From Aspidapion aeneum (taxonomy: Eukaryota > Arthropoda > Insecta > Coleoptera > Brentidae), in contig OY755046.1 in assembly GCA_963576565.1 (NCBI GenBank), forward strand, positions 58,011,471-58,075,470: 64,000 nucleotides of DNA, given 5' to 3'. The stretch's first letter is position 1; every line of letters begins with the position of its first letter. This document shows positions 54,601 to 64,000 of the stretch, in pieces. The notes below the pieces were generated by a model. The model did no database searches, was not told where the DNA came from, and saw only the letters and a list, made by a program, of their open reading frames with translations. Position numbers and translations under genes: made by a program.

Positions 54601-57600
54601 GTTAAGAATAAATAAATCTAAAAAAATAACGCCTCGTAGGTAGTTGTTCCACATGAAGTATTCTAAAGTATTTTATTTTCTCTGGTGTGTGAACTGTAAT
54701 ATACATTTTGATAATTATCTTGAGATATTTTTGTCCTGTGAGTGTGAGAATACGGCAAAGGTTCTTGACTTGCCATTGTATTTGAAAGAAAAAATAAAAT
54801 AAACATTTTTAAGGATTTAACACGCTGTAGTCCAGTCATTAAGTTAAATAAATAAGTAAGTCAATGAAATATGCCTTTTAAATTAAAAATGTCGAAAAAG
54901 AAAAAATGCTTTAAACAAAAGTTAAAGACAATAAAATCCTACAAAAAAAAAGGTTGTCTTTTTTTGTTAGACTAAAAGTTTTTGAGCTATGAGTTTAAAA
55001 ATATTTTCGTCATTTTGAATTTTCCCAATTTTTTAGCTCACACTAGTACTATACTATAGTCCTAATTTTTTCGAGAAAAAAAAAATATTATATAAATATA
55101 TATTTTTGCGCGCCGTCTGTCTGTCTGTCTGTAACGACCAACGTGCATAACTCAAAAACCGCTTGCCCGATTTTAATGAAAATTCAAGCAAAATCCACCG
55201 AACACAAGCTAAATAAAAGGGTGGGGGTAGATTTCAAAAATTTGAGTATATGTGAAAATATGGCGTGTGTAATATTAAACGAAAGGTAATTAAGTCTGGA
55301 GTTAAACAAAATATATATTTTTTTTCAAAAAAGGGTAGGAGTAGATTTCTAAAATTAGAGTTTAATTGAAAATATGGCGTGTGTGATATCAAACGAAAGG
55401 TAATGGAGTCTGGAGTTAAACAAAATATATTTTAATTAAAAAAAAAGGGTGGGGGTTGCTTTAAAAAAAAAAGAGTTTGAGTCAAAATATGGCTTGTGTG
55501 GTATTAAACGAAAGCTAATTGAGTACAGAGTTGAATAAAATATATTTTAATTTTTAGTTATATTAGCTCACACTATAACGATTATAGTGTCCATATATTG
55601 GCAGAGTATTTTCCATAGTATCCTTGCTGCAATACCCTATAATCGTGCCACGTTTCAATACTTCCTGAATTTTAGAACCAAAACACCTTTTTTATGTCTA
55701 TAGTATTTGGACTGCTACTGTCGTATTTTATATTTTTGTATTGTATGGATTTCTTTATATCAAAACCCACGATCTAAAAAACTATTTAAAAAATTTTCAC
55801 AGCTGTTTGTTAAAGAGCCAATTCAAATTACATAATGAGTATTGACCTTTTTTATGTGGTATTTTTTCTTATTATTGGAGCTACAATTTAAAGGTTATGC
55901 TAGTAGTTTTTGTCTATTTTTGGTATTGAAGACTGGTGACCCTAATTTTCTAAGTTCTTGGGCACGGTATTTTAAAATACAGGATGTTATTACTTGGATT
56001 CTTTTCAAATTGGTTCCAAAATCAGAAATAGTTCAAGCATAAGTTTTAAAAATAAATTTTTTACCTTCCTTGCCCGCATAGGAATGACTAGAGAAGGTAT
56101 TATTTTCAACGAAAATTTTTTTTTTTAGAAAACGCTGAAAATGTGTTATTTGGGTGTATTTTGAGCTATATTAGCAATATCCTCGTGATGTCTGTCTGTG
56201 TGTTTGTGTATATTATTTCTGTCTGTAACACGAGAGCACCTAAACCGCTAAACCGATGTTCATAAAATTTTCAGGTAAAATAGTGCTCGACAATCTTACG
56301 AGCTGAATAGATTTTGATCAAAATCCATTAAAAACTTCAAAAAATGCAAACTTTTTAACGGAGCATCGTATCAATATACAGTTTTTGTAATATAGTAGAC
56401 TGCATTTTGCTCAATAATTTGTGTGAGAGCTGTAGTTTCTGAGATATTGACAAAAAACTGTTTTTAAGGCTGATATATTATTATGGCCAGTGGCGTATAT
56501 AGACAAAAGTTTCGGGGTGTGCTGGAAACAGTTTGGGGGGGGGGCGAGTATTTTATGCTATTTTATATTTGTATTCATGAAATATGTGGAAAATATCCAG
56601 AAAAATCTTAGCTTTGAGGGGGCGTCCCTCTCCCCATCCCCCTTTTATATACGCCACTGATCATGGCTTCACTTAAGTGTGCTAATAGGCTAGCTAGGAA
56701 GGTATCAGAGCCATCATGGATCTATTTATTTTATTTATTATGATGTTTTTGTTACAGGATATTATATGTCGAAAAAATCTCAAAATTCAGGACACATCAC
56801 TGCTTGATATATTTTTTTATATTAATTTATTTTTATCAGGTATTTATTGTCATATCTGAGATAGGTAAATGATTGTAATTGATCGATTATTACTGTTCTC
56901 TTTGATAATGTTGTTTTGTAATTTTTGTTGAGGTGTTTCATAACAAACTAATTTTTTTCTTGAAATATACAGAGTGTTCGAGAATTTATTATAAAGAGTA
57001 AAACTATAAATTTCTTGGGTTAGGCCAGGTTAGGTTATCTATAAAATCTAAAGAAGAAATCATGTTAAATTATGTAAGATATTTTATCTCACACGTATAC
57101 TATAACTATAGTAGGGTGGTGATTGTCTCAAAAATAAGAAAAAGGAGTTTCTTTTGAAACTTTTTTGTCGCGCCATCTATCTGTCTGTCTCGTCTGTCTG
57201 TAATGCCCAACGATCATAACTCAAAAACTGCTTGCCTGATTTTAAAAAGTTTGTACAAAATTTCACAAAAATATCTAGAGCAGTATCAAGGATATTCATA
57301 AAAAAAATTTCACCCTGTATCTCAAAAGTTAAGACGTTTGGGACATGATATGTTCATATAAACCCAAGAATTCCTTCCTTAAATATTAGAATATTATTCA
57401 GTAACGCCCTGTATATTAGTACAGTTTTTTAGTTGTTAAAATAATAAAAAAATAATCATGACGAGCAAATTTTATATGCATTTTTATTAAGACTGTCAAC
57501 ATTTAATTTTTACCATATAAAAAATCTTAATTTTATGACATTATTATATTTTCTAAGGTTTAGATTTTTTTTAGAAATTATCTATATTTAGGTAAGAAAT

Positions 57601-60600
57601 GAATGTCTATATTTAATAGTGACGCCTTTATTTTTAAACAAGCGTTTTATTATATATTTTATACAGTGTGTCCACGGATAGAGATCCCAAGAGGACAAAT
57701 GGCCAACAGTATTTACTTAGATCTTAAAACTTAGCACTTAGATATAAAAATACTATAGACTTGACCTCGACCGGTTTAAGTATATTAGCTCACACATATA
57801 CTATACTATAGTAGTGTGAGCTATGGTGATCCTAATTTTTTCGAGAAAAAATAAGTTGCTCCGATTTCAAAAATTTTTATATATCTTTGCGTTTCAAATG
57901 ATTTTGAAACTTTTTTGTCGCGCCGTCTGTCTGTCTGTCTGTCTGTATGTCTGTCTGTCTGTATGTCTGTCTGTAACGACCAACGCGCATAACTCAAAAA
58001 CCGCTAGGCCGATTTTAATGAAATTTGGTTTTTAGGCTGGGTCTTGGGTCGACATGGTCCCATTTAAAAATGAACAAAATCCACCGAACACAAGCCAAAT
58101 AAAAGGGTGGGGGAAGATTTCAAAAATTAGAGTTTATGTGAAAATATGGCGTGTGTGATATCAAACGTAAGCTAATTGAGTATGGAGTTAAACAAAATAC
58201 ATTTTAGTTTTTTTTTCTTCAAAAAGGGTGGGGGTAGATTTCAAAAATTAGAGTTTACGTGAAAATAAGGCGTGTGTGATATCAAACGAAAGGTAATTAA
58301 GTCCGGAGTTAAACAAAATACATTTTAGTTTTTGTTTTTTTAAGGGTGGGGGTAGATTTCAAAAATTTGAGTTTAAGTCAAAACATGGCTTGTGTGGTAT
58401 CAAACAAAAGGTAATTTAGTCTGAAGTTGAATAAGATATATTTCAGGTTTTAGTTTTATTAGCTCGTACGTACACTATAACTATAGTACCTAGTGTGAGC
58501 TTAGGGGCCCATATATTGGCAGAGTATTTTTACCTTCCTAGCCCGCGTAGCAATGGCTAGAGAAAACATTATTTTCGACGAAAATTTTTTTTTCAGATAA
58601 CGCCGAAAATGTATTATTTGGGTGTATTTTGACCTATATTAGCAATATCGTCGTGATGTCTGTCTATGTATGGGTGTGTGTGTATTATTTCTGTCTGTAA
58701 CACGATAGCTCCTTAACCGCTGAACCGATTTTTCATAAAATTCTTAGGTAAACTAGTGTTCGATACTCTAACGAGCTGATTAGATTTTGGTCAAAATCCA
58801 TTAAACCCAATGTCAGTTTTTTGACAATTAAATTTTTTTTTAAATGCTTACTTAATGAAGCGTCGTATCAATATGCGGTTTTCGGAATATAGTAGACTAC
58901 ATTTTGCTCAATAATTTATGTTATAACCAAAAACTTCATAAGAGATTTAGTTCCTGAGATATTTACAAAAATCTATTGTCAAGGCTGATGTATCATGGCT
59001 TCACTTGAAGTGTGCTAATAGGCTAGCTAGGAAGGTTTCAGATCCGTCATGGATCTATTTATTTTAATATTTACGGGTCAAACAACTGCAAAAAATTGTA
59101 TCACGCTACCGTGCAATAGCATAAATTAAATTAACTAGAACTAAGAAAAATGTAATTGACACATCAAATATGCATTTTATGTATCTTATGGAGTAAGGAT
59201 TGAAATAAATAAATAAATAAACATATCTCTCTCTCTCTATAACTCGAACCTTTTAAGTGGTCTCTGCACTTTTTATATGTATTTTAACCTCTTTAACTCG
59301 AATTTCTATAACTCGAACTCTCCATAACTCGAACTGTTTTGGTTGTCCTTTTAAGTTCGAGTTATAGAGGTTCGATTGTATATTAATTTTTTAGTCTATT
59401 TCTGCCCCCGTTAGTTAACAGGCTTTTATCCAACGGGGGCATATTCGTCCTCTTGGGACTTCTATCCGTGGACATACTGTATATTTAGGTAAGGAAGTAA
59501 TAGCTATATTTGTTAATGACGTTGCCATGCTTTAAGCAAGCGTTTTATTATAATATCTTACAGATTGATTTAGAAATAAAATACAAATTATGATTGACTA
59601 TAGTTCGCTGATAGCAAGATCAAATTTTTCGATAAAAAAAAATAAAGTGAGTAAAATGTAAATCTTAAAAATTAAAATTTGTTTCAATAAACAAATTGAC
59701 ATATTTAAACCTTATTCAAATTGCATTTATTACTCAGGAAATGTATAGGACAATCCTTGTACAAATAATGTAACCACAAAAACTATATACATAGTTTTTG
59801 TAGTAAATTTAAGTAAATATTATGTTTATTTATATATTTTTTAATTTGCAAATGTAGTTTGAATCATGAAAATTTATGACGTACAAGGCACATTGCTGTC
59901 AATCGGCCATTCCATGATATTTTTTTTACAAAAATTAGTATAGTTCAACAGTGTTCGTAGAAAAAATAGCGTATACAACTCAATAGGAAGTAACTTTCTT
60001 ACACTCGCGTGTTGTTTCACTCGGCTAGCGCATCGTGTGAAATTTATCACTTTATTCTCTTGTTATGTAATATACTATTTCCTTAATATTTAGAATGAAT
60101 TTGTTTTTACAGATGGGTCAATTACCATCTGGAACAGGCGGGTACCAACAGAAGAGTCACCAATTTCCAATCGGACATTATCGATTCCGAAGTGTATACA
60201 TACCTCATCAAACAAATCGCCCCACCTGAAGTCGAGGTCGATATGACCGCGTTAACAGAAAAGGTAAGTTAGATTAGGTCAATTGTGGAGCCCCTGTATG
60301 TTGACATATTTTAATATATCGTCACCCTAATTCTGAAACGTCGTAACCCACAAAAAAAATCATATTTTTGCGTCAAAGGTTAGTAATTATGCATAGCTAT
60401 ATGCTGCTAAATCCTCGCAACCAAAGAAAAAATATAAAACGGTCATTCCCGCGATTTATAACAAGTCGCATAATGCTTACGCTATGTAATTTGCTTTTAA
60501 CTTTTCTTATTCCTGTAAAATTTTATTGATTTGGGTTACGACATATCAGAATTAGGGTATCGATATATACAAATATGTCACCATACAGGGACGCTAGTCA

Positions 60601-61290
60601 ATAGAGGATTGAATTAATAGAGGAAGGCTGTCTGATACTCTTTATCGTGCTAGAGCCATCTACGCGGTTAACACAGGACCATCCGTTTAACGTGCCTTTC
60701 GAACCACGGCCTTGTATTGATCATCAACTTTGCCTACTTCGTTGATGCTCAAACTCCGCCCAAGACAGGCGTTACCCCTACCTCCGGTGAATCTGTATTC
60801 ACAAATCGATAGTAGGGTCGAATTTGTACTTGCCGGTATGTTTAATCGAACCAAATTCTTCATTATTACTACATGTACGGCTCTTAAATATGGTGTGAAG
60901 CTAAAGTTTTGCATAAGGAGTCGCATTGGTGAAAACGAAAGTTTATTTAAGCTTCATTTATAATGCAGAACAAATAAGTTATCAGTGAACCAAGCACGGA
61001 CATACCAAACATATGGAAATTACTCCTTATTGAAAGCAAAATCCAAAGCAGGCTATGAGTGCTTCACTTTTCGATTTTTTGAACATGAATTTATGTTCTA
61101 ACGTATTTGGGTTATCAACATGAACTAACAAAATGTTAATCTTTGCAGGACTTGCACCAACGAGCTGAAATCATGCTACAACAAGCTGCCAAATTAAAGT
61201 GTAGGGCCTTCGTCACGCCCCAAGATGTCGTCAATGGTGTTTACAAACTAAACTTGGCGTTTGTTGCAAATTTGTTTAATAATCACCCAG
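35877..61290 (+). CDS. Fim: Plastin/fimbrin, N-terminal part (EF-hands and first calponin-homology domains); continues past the window
   Basis: Exons: 35877-35944, 36930-37216, 37951-38220, 40478-40685, 60113-60263, 61149-61290, all GT-AG with consistent phases; 375 complete codons so far. The protein starts [24 protein letters not shown]. Residues about 24-60 form an EF-hand with the canonical loop [13 protein letters not shown] second EF-hand position has the loop [12 protein letters not shown], which lacks the usual acidic residues. From residue about 119 the first CH domain follows ([57 protein letters not shown]), then [21 protein letters not shown] begins the second, up to [16 protein letters not shown]. 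Family role: crosslinks actin filaments into tight bundles in the cytoplasm, classically inhibited by calcium. The remaining CH domains should lie beyond 64000. Intron 4 is 19.4 kb and full of nested transposons. Confidence 0.92.
35945..36732. other. Plastin intron 1, first part
   Basis: AT-rich intron with no recognised element before repeat U2. Confidence 0.5.
36733..36850 (-). repeat. Dispersed repeat U, copy U2, plastin intron 1
   Basis: Inverse of U1. It starts at ACCCTGTATAG and ends ACACTCAATG, 80 bp before plastin exon 2. Confidence 0.6.
37444..37507. repeat. Short perfect-type hairpin, plastin intron 2
   Basis: CCTAGAGGCCCTCAATAAAT faces TGTATTGAGGGCCTCTAAGG across a ~20-bp loop. 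It could form a stable hairpin in the transcript. Confidence 0.6.
38246..38600. mobile_element. Family G, copy G2, plastin intron 3
   Basis: Starts CAGGGTGTTTTAGAT just after the exon 3 donor and matches G1 internally (GGCTGTAGTCGCTAATACAA, ATACCCCTGTAG). The right end (CTAGGACACAT) is decayed. Confidence 0.7.
38676..38945 (+). mobile_element. Family H element H3, plastin intron 3
   Basis: GGTGTCCCAAATTCGATG start and GAAAACTCTGCATTTTTGAA block shared with H1 and H2; ends decayed. Confidence 0.5.
39224..39585 (-). repeat. Dispersed repeat P, copy P1, plastin intron 3
   Basis: Inverse of 63634-64000 across its length (GGAGGATTACAAAGTAACTA, CAGGCGATTTTAT inverted, CATCATGTGACAAATTGG, CTGCAGTTG). 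Contains the shared ATCGGTTCAGC core. Confidence 0.75.
39586..40477. other. Plastin intron 3, last part
   Basis: No repeat with clear ends. Two ~50-bp stretches containing GCGGTGTCAC / GTGGCACCGCGTCAT (about 39930 and 40392) are partly inverse to each other. Confidence 0.45.
41108..42725. mobile_element. 1.6-kb TIR element, family L, containing B3
   Basis: Ends CATGGTGTAATTTAAATGAT and the inverse of CAGATTGTAGTTTAAATGAT, followed inward by GCACCAAAC, with TA outside. The interior has the 41.3-kb CAGGGTGATTTATAACTATT start of a further repeat, poly-A runs and B3. Nothing convincing is coded. Confidence 0.6.
42080..42562 (-). mobile_element. Family B repeat, copy B3, inside element L
   Basis: Runs from TCCATAACGGATCTGAACC to GGGCTAGGAAGGTA, with an (AC)n run at 42420-42438. 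It lies within the TIR-bounded element at 41108-42725. Confidence 0.8.
42726..43364. other. Plastin intron 4, between L and A3
   Basis: AT-rich, no recognised element; short frames lack features. Confidence 0.5.
43365..44090 (+). mobile_element. Family A repeat, copy A3 (full)
   Basis: It starts TTAGATCACAC with end hairpin, has the TCTG microsatellite at 43506-43541, the core, three ~115-bp units and the GAGCTTAGGGGCCC..AGAGTATT end. A4 abuts it directly. Confidence 0.85.
44091..44713 (+). mobile_element. Family A repeat, copy A4 (5'-truncated)
   Basis: It begins inside the element at ATATATCTTTGCG, lacking the first ~90 bp including the end hairpin, and ends GGGGCCCATATATTGGCAG. It stands head to tail with A3. 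Confidence 0.8.
44724..45965 (+). mobile_element. Family B repeat, copy B4, interrupted by A5
   Basis: Parts 44724-45004 and 45752-45965. It starts TTACCTTCCTAGCC a few bases after the end of A4 and closes with GACCCGTCATGGGTCCATTT. Confidence 0.75.
45005..45751 (-). mobile_element. Family A repeat, copy A5, inserted in B4
   Basis: Full copy from AAATACTCTGCCAAT to GTGTGAGCTAA. The B sequence on each side (TTTTTTGACAGCTAAAG and ACAGTAACTTTTTACCGGAG) is continuous once A5 is removed. Confidence 0.8.
46381..47050 (-). mobile_element. Family A repeat, copy A6, inside the hAT-like element
   Basis: Standard A ends and core. It lies between the left subterminal repeats and the fold-back of the 1,500-bp element. 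Confidence 0.8.
47497..47766 (+). repeat. CGCTATTTTGATACAT subterminal tandem array
   Basis: About 16-17 irregular units of 16-17 bp built on CGCTATTTTGATACAT and variants with TGTCGCTATTTTGATTG. Shorter inverted runs occur at 46285-46385, and a related run lies at 16025-16130. Confidence 0.8.
48517..49645. mobile_element. TA-flanked MITE, family D, copy D2, inside A7
   Basis: Same ends and interior as D1 (GTCAACACACATCTG, CTCTGTATCTCGACAAAG) and TA on each side. It is lengthened by the 445-bp insertion at 49163-49607. Confidence 0.8.
49163..49607. mobile_element. 445-bp TIR element with 8-bp target duplication, inside D2
   Basis: CCTATTGG at 49155-49162 and 49608-49615 flanks it. Ends are 22-bp inverted repeats starting CATATAC with three mismatches (core AATATTC). 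No coding region. The 8-bp duplication fits hAT-like integration, but the terminus is not a classic hAT end. Confidence 0.7.
49918..50712. other. Plastin intron 4, between A7 and O2
   Basis: AT-rich with isolated CAGGGTATAAAGG and CAGGGTGTTAAAATAAAC pieces, probably decayed MITE ends. Confidence 0.4.
50713..51299 (-). repeat. Dispersed repeat O, copy O2
   Basis: Inverse of O1. LINE 3 inserted at its 51.3-kb edge. The short open frame in its GC-rich centre is not conserved in O1, so it is unlikely to be coding. Confidence 0.8.
51302..53909 (-). pseudogene. RTE-like non-LTR retrotransposon (LINE 3), frameshifted, bounded by a 14-bp target duplication
   Basis: CAGCATCAAACACT stands at both 51288-51301 and 53910-53923, fixing the ends. 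The endonuclease lies at 53811-52687 ([39 protein letters not shown]). Reverse transcriptase continues in another frame at 52831-52010 ([44 protein letters not shown]). The QFADD motif follows at about 51940 after a stop, then [15 protein letters not shown], and the tail at 51651-51319 ([24 protein letters not shown]). The 3' end is a short (TAG)n run. At least three frame breaks and a 5' truncation make it dead. It landed in the repeat O copy at 50713-51299. Confidence 0.85.
54056..54563 (-). mobile_element. Family B repeat, copy B5 (full)
   Basis: Runs from GGATCCATGACGGATCTG to GGGCTAGGAAGGTA and is close to B2 along its length. Confidence 0.8.
55033..55612 (+). mobile_element. Family A repeat, copy A8
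   Basis: Runs from TTAGCTCACACTAG to ATATTGGCAGAGTATT, with a short TCTG run, a partly deleted core and three tandem units. Confidence 0.8.
56062..56735 (+). mobile_element. Family B repeat, copy B6, interrupted by a small hAT-like element
   Basis: It starts TTACCTTCCTTGCCCGC and ends ATCATGGATCTATTTATTTT. The break at 56480-56667 is the 172-bp insertion described separately. Confidence 0.75.
56488..56659. mobile_element. 172-bp hAT-like MITE inside B6
   Basis: Perfect 14-bp inverted ends CAGTGGCGTATATA..TATATACGCCACTG, flanked by ATTATGGC (56480-56487) and ATCATGGC (56660-56667), an 8-bp duplication with one change. Includes a G11 run at 56535-56545. Confidence 0.8.
56970..57411. mobile_element. 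TA-flanked element, family S, containing A9
   Basis: CAGAGTGTTCGAGAATTTAT.. ..AATATTATTCAGTAACGCCCTG ends, with AAATTTCTTGGGTT at 57010 inverted as AACCCAAGAATTCC at 57361. Divergent, so the boundaries are approximate. Confidence 0.5.
57084..57250 (+). mobile_element. Family A repeat, copy A9 (left end only)
   Basis: The TATCTCACACGTATAC hairpin, a TCTG run and the core up to TGATTTTAAAAAG; the tandem-unit half is missing. It sits inside the TA-flanked element at 56970-57411. Confidence 0.65.
57785..58530 (+). mobile_element. Family A repeat, copy A10 (full)
   Basis: Complete copy with both end hairpins, a long GTCT/GTAT microsatellite (57927-57974), the core and three ~115-bp units. Family B copy B7 follows without a gap. 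Confidence 0.85.
58531..59068 (+). mobile_element. Family B repeat, copy B7 (full)
   Basis: Complete copy from TACCTTCCTAGCCCGCG to GTCATGGATCTATTTATTTT, directly joined to A10. The ATTT-rich tail is seen in all complete B copies and would fit a retroposon end, though the start and end also share an inverted CCTTCCTAGC. Confidence 0.8.
59229..59378. mobile_element. Second pogo/Tigger-type MITE, inside element T
   Basis: Inverted relative of the 25.5-kb copy (CTATAACTCGAACC.. ..GGTTCGATTG then TA). Its left end is degraded into a TCTCTC run. Confidence 0.65.
59480..60112. other. Plastin intron 4, last part
   Basis: AT-rich intron leading into the TTTTTACAG acceptor of exon 5. Nothing recognised. 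Confidence 0.5.
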
Positions 61291-61312
61291 GTTAGTATCA
61301 CCAGTGCTCTAA

Positions 61313-61680
61313 GGACACTCATCGTATAGGCAAGCTGTATAGGAAGCGAAACCTGATATTGATTTTCTATTTTTTGGTTATTATTTTTGACATGTTTTCC
61401 TCGGTTTCGCATTGGCGGCTCGGTTTTATTTTAAAGAGGTTGTTTTACACAGTCTGAAAGTATCTAAACTATATATATTTAGAAATAAAAAGTTATGCAG
61501 CAAACTATCTTGAAACTCTATTATTATTAAATAGATCTTCTGGCTGTTTTAAAACCACAGTTTTGAAATAAGAACGAGCCGCCAATGCGAAACCGAGGAA
61601 AACATATCAAAAATTATAACCAAGACACAGAAAATCAATGTCAGGCTTCGCTACCTATAAAGCTTGCTTTACGATGAGTG
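61313..61680. mobile_element. Fold-back MITE N2, plastin intron 6
   Basis: GGACACTCATCGTATAGGCA start and AGCTTGCTTTACGATGAGTG end. Arms carry CCTCGGTTTCGCATTGGCGG and its inverse. It starts 22 bp after the exon 6 donor. Confidence 0.75.
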
Positions 61681-63633
61681 ACCTTAGTGATATCTACATA
61701 TAAACATCACGGATTATTGATTATTAACGGATTGAATTTAACCAAAGTTAAAGTGAAAAATCCAAAATGGCCGCCGTTACGTCCTTTTTGACCATTGACA
61801 TTTCGTTCTCAGGTTTAGAAATGTCAAGTTCTTGTTTACCGCTGTTTTTGTTTTTTTATGTTTTTGCCATTCAAAATTTTGGATGAAATTGTTCTGTTTC
61901 GGGTCTTAACACATTACTGTTTCCATTAGAGTAGGAAAAGTCCGAGAATTTCTTTCTTTTTCAACAAAAATACAACGATAACAACAACTGACAGTCTCTG
62001 TCATTTTGACAAGGCCATAATAAAATCAAAGTATAGTGGGTTTGGTTAGGCTGCCTACCAATGCCCATCTATTTTAACCACCTTTTCAATGGTAATGTCA
62101 AACGCATGGGTACACCACTCTTTCTATTTTGGTTGGTTGTAAAACCAATCTTTAGGTATTCCAATATCTCTGCTAACTACATGTATATAGTCGGTTGTTT
62201 TTTGTAATGGCGGTTCGTCATTGGCATTCTATCATGTAAACTAATGGAAATATGTCATGAAGTAATCGCAAAAATAAAAAAAACCTAATTATACCGCGTG
62301 AACAAGTTCACATCTAGGGGTATAAATTTCCATAAGAGGATAAAAAACAGATAGAGTATAGCATTTATTAAAAAGAGACCGCGATACGCCGGAGTCCCGC
62401 AGAAAGCTTTGCAGCGTTGTCAAAGGTAACCTTGATAAATTACTACAGGCGCACGCGGTCGCACTCGTCGAGGGGCGGACACTCTGAAACATTTTTTTAG
62501 GGCGAGACTTGACTTGTCACCATACAAGGAGTGGACTATTAAAAACGTGAACATTTTATTTTTAAAATTTTATTAAATGTGAGTTATTTAGTTCCTAAAA
62601 CACCTATATCGGATAATAAAATAAATTGTCGGTCTCAATACACGATAACTCAAAAACACCTCAAAACTATTTTAACCCAATATTATACACAAGTTTTATG
62701 TCGGCATTAGGTTTTGGTTAAAAAAAAAGGGTTAGTTAAAAGTCTTATTTAACCAATTTTACCTTAAAACTATTACTACCAACTTTTCTTTTTGTATCGA
62801 CTTTTGTTTAAAAATGTACATTTTTGCCTGTGGCGCATGTCGCCTTCGAACATTTAATACAAATAAGTAAGTAACATTACTTCAATATTTTCTAAAAATT
62901 TTCGTTTTTAGTTTAAAAGGCATTACTACTCATAATTATGATATATGTCTTAAAAAAGTACTAAATGAGCTCCGCGGAACTACTTTTGAGGCTCAAATAC
63001 CACCTTTGCCGCCCCCCAAGGTCTCGTCCACCCTCCCGCGTTATATAAACACGTTATGTTCACTGTGGTCTACCATTACCCTTGTTACAGTTAAAACCTA
63101 AAATTTAATAATAGTTAGCTTACCAATAGATCTGTAACTTTGGTGTAAAAAAATTGACTTTAGTGAATGTGAAACGAAAATCAATAATAAGAATAACACT
63201 TTAAAATTCTGTTTGTTTGTAAAAGTAAGTAAATTATTTACATTTAGGAACAAGCATAATTTTAAGATATTATTCTGGTTGTTTATCACCCCGTTTGATG
63301 AATGTACTTACATAAAACTGAAAATTTGACCTTTCGCGAACCAGTTAGCGGATTATACTGATATTTTCGCTAAACTGGCAATGTTGGTCTATTCTCCCAT
63401 GCAATCCTTATGGCCCATACAAAAATCCTACCCCTAGATAGAAGGCTGACCACGCGGTACGATGATAGTCTGTATCTCACAGCGATAAACATGACATAGG
63501 TATGTCTACAGAACATGGCCACAACTGCCATCTGTGTGGGAATGCTGGGGTAAAATGGTGCCGTCCTGAAAGGGTTAATGTTCTATAATCTTGACTGTGG
63601 ACTATAATTTTTATGATATGTTCTGGAAGATAT
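61681..63633. other. Plastin intron 6 (continues)
   Basis: No further plastin exon and no repeat with clear ends found. A CpG-richer patch lies at 62360-62500. The next CH-domain exon is expected after 64000. Confidence 0.4.
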
Positions 63634-64000
63634 TTTTACCCAACTGCAGCACGACGAAAGAAAGGGTAATGTTTTTCGATCGTTGTATGTATGTAAATAT
63701 ATATGTTTGTGTCATGCTACAGGCTAAACAGCTGAACCGATTTTGACAAAAAAGGTGTCGTTAAATTGCTACTGATCCCGAAGGTGCTATATGCTATATT
63801 TTTTTAAACAGGAATCAACATGGCGGTCTTTAGACTCCATTTTGTCACATGATGTAGGCTTTAAGGCATACAAATTATCTAAAATTCAGGCGATTTTATT
63901 GAAATTCCTTTGATTACTCATTGCAAATGTCCTCTGATTTGCTGTAGTTACTTTGTAGTCCTCCCTGTTCCCACCCATCACGCCTCCTGGTATTCCCCCC
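63634..64000 (+). repeat. Dispersed repeat P, copy P2, cut by the window edge
   Basis: CCCAACTGCAGCACGACG start, AGCTGAACCGATTTTGAC core, and a CCTCCCTGTTCCCACCCATC end reaching the last base; see P1. Confidence 0.75.

Larger units (their letters stand above)
57664..59479. mobile_element. TA-flanked MITE, family T, expanded by nested A10, B7 and a pogo-like MITE
   Basis: Inverted ends of about 34 bp, CAGTGTGTCCACGGATAGAG.. matched by ..CTTCTATCCGTGGACATACTG, with TA outside both. Only about 250 bp of the 1.8 kb is native sequence. Confidence 0.75.

Noticed and set aside
1..64000. Operon, prophage, defence or biosynthetic gene system
   Set aside because: All coding evidence is spliced animal genes or transposon proteins; no clustered bacterial-type genes were seen.

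Overview
This is nuclear DNA of an arthropod, most likely an insect with a large, AT-rich, transposon-filled genome (a beetle would fit, but I cannot fix the species). The evidence is spliced genes with GT-AG introns, three widely conserved animal genes, and several hundred bases of repeat for every exon.

Three host genes are present. (1) NSRP1, a nuclear speckle splicing regulator, on + at 9656-11958, 3 exons, 400 aa. (2) suppressor of forked / CSTF3, the 77-kDa subunit of cleavage stimulation factor, on - at 16353-35344, 15 exons, 721 aa; every splice joint keeps frame. (3) The 5' part of a plastin/fimbrin actin bundler, on + from 35877, 6 exons so far, continuing past the window. NSRP1 and su(f) converge tail to tail. 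su(f) and plastin diverge, with start codons 532 bp apart, so they probably share a promoter region. NSRP1 and CstF-77 both act in nuclear mRNA processing, but nothing here shows that their linkage is functional.

The rest is mobile DNA. There are four non-LTR retrotransposons: a broken one at 12.65-15.3 kb, an uninterrupted CR1/Jockey-like copy inside a su(f) intron (21.1-24.05 kb), an RTE-like copy with a 14-bp target duplication (51.3-53.9 kb), and an RNase H-bearing remnant split by a 1,500-bp hAT-like insertion (45.99-48.24 kb). There is also a short RTE-like tail at 19.1-19.4 kb.

Several repeat families are defined here by comparing copies within the window, and the letters are mine. 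A: AGCTCACAC end hairpins, a GTCT microsatellite and tandem ~115-bp units, 10 copies. B: TACCTTCCTAGCC start, 7 copies. C: ~140-bp tandem units, 2 copies. D to J and others: TA-flanked elements with CAGGGTG-type ends, many of them long fold-backs. The plastin intron at 40686-60112 is a stack of insertions within insertions, which gives a relative age order.

I found no prokaryotic-type system, CRISPR array or viral gene cluster. The most unusual structures are a tRNA-like sequence at the centre of a 94-bp-arm palindrome that a retrotransposon has split, a short core shared by otherwise different repeat families, and the deeply nested insertions.
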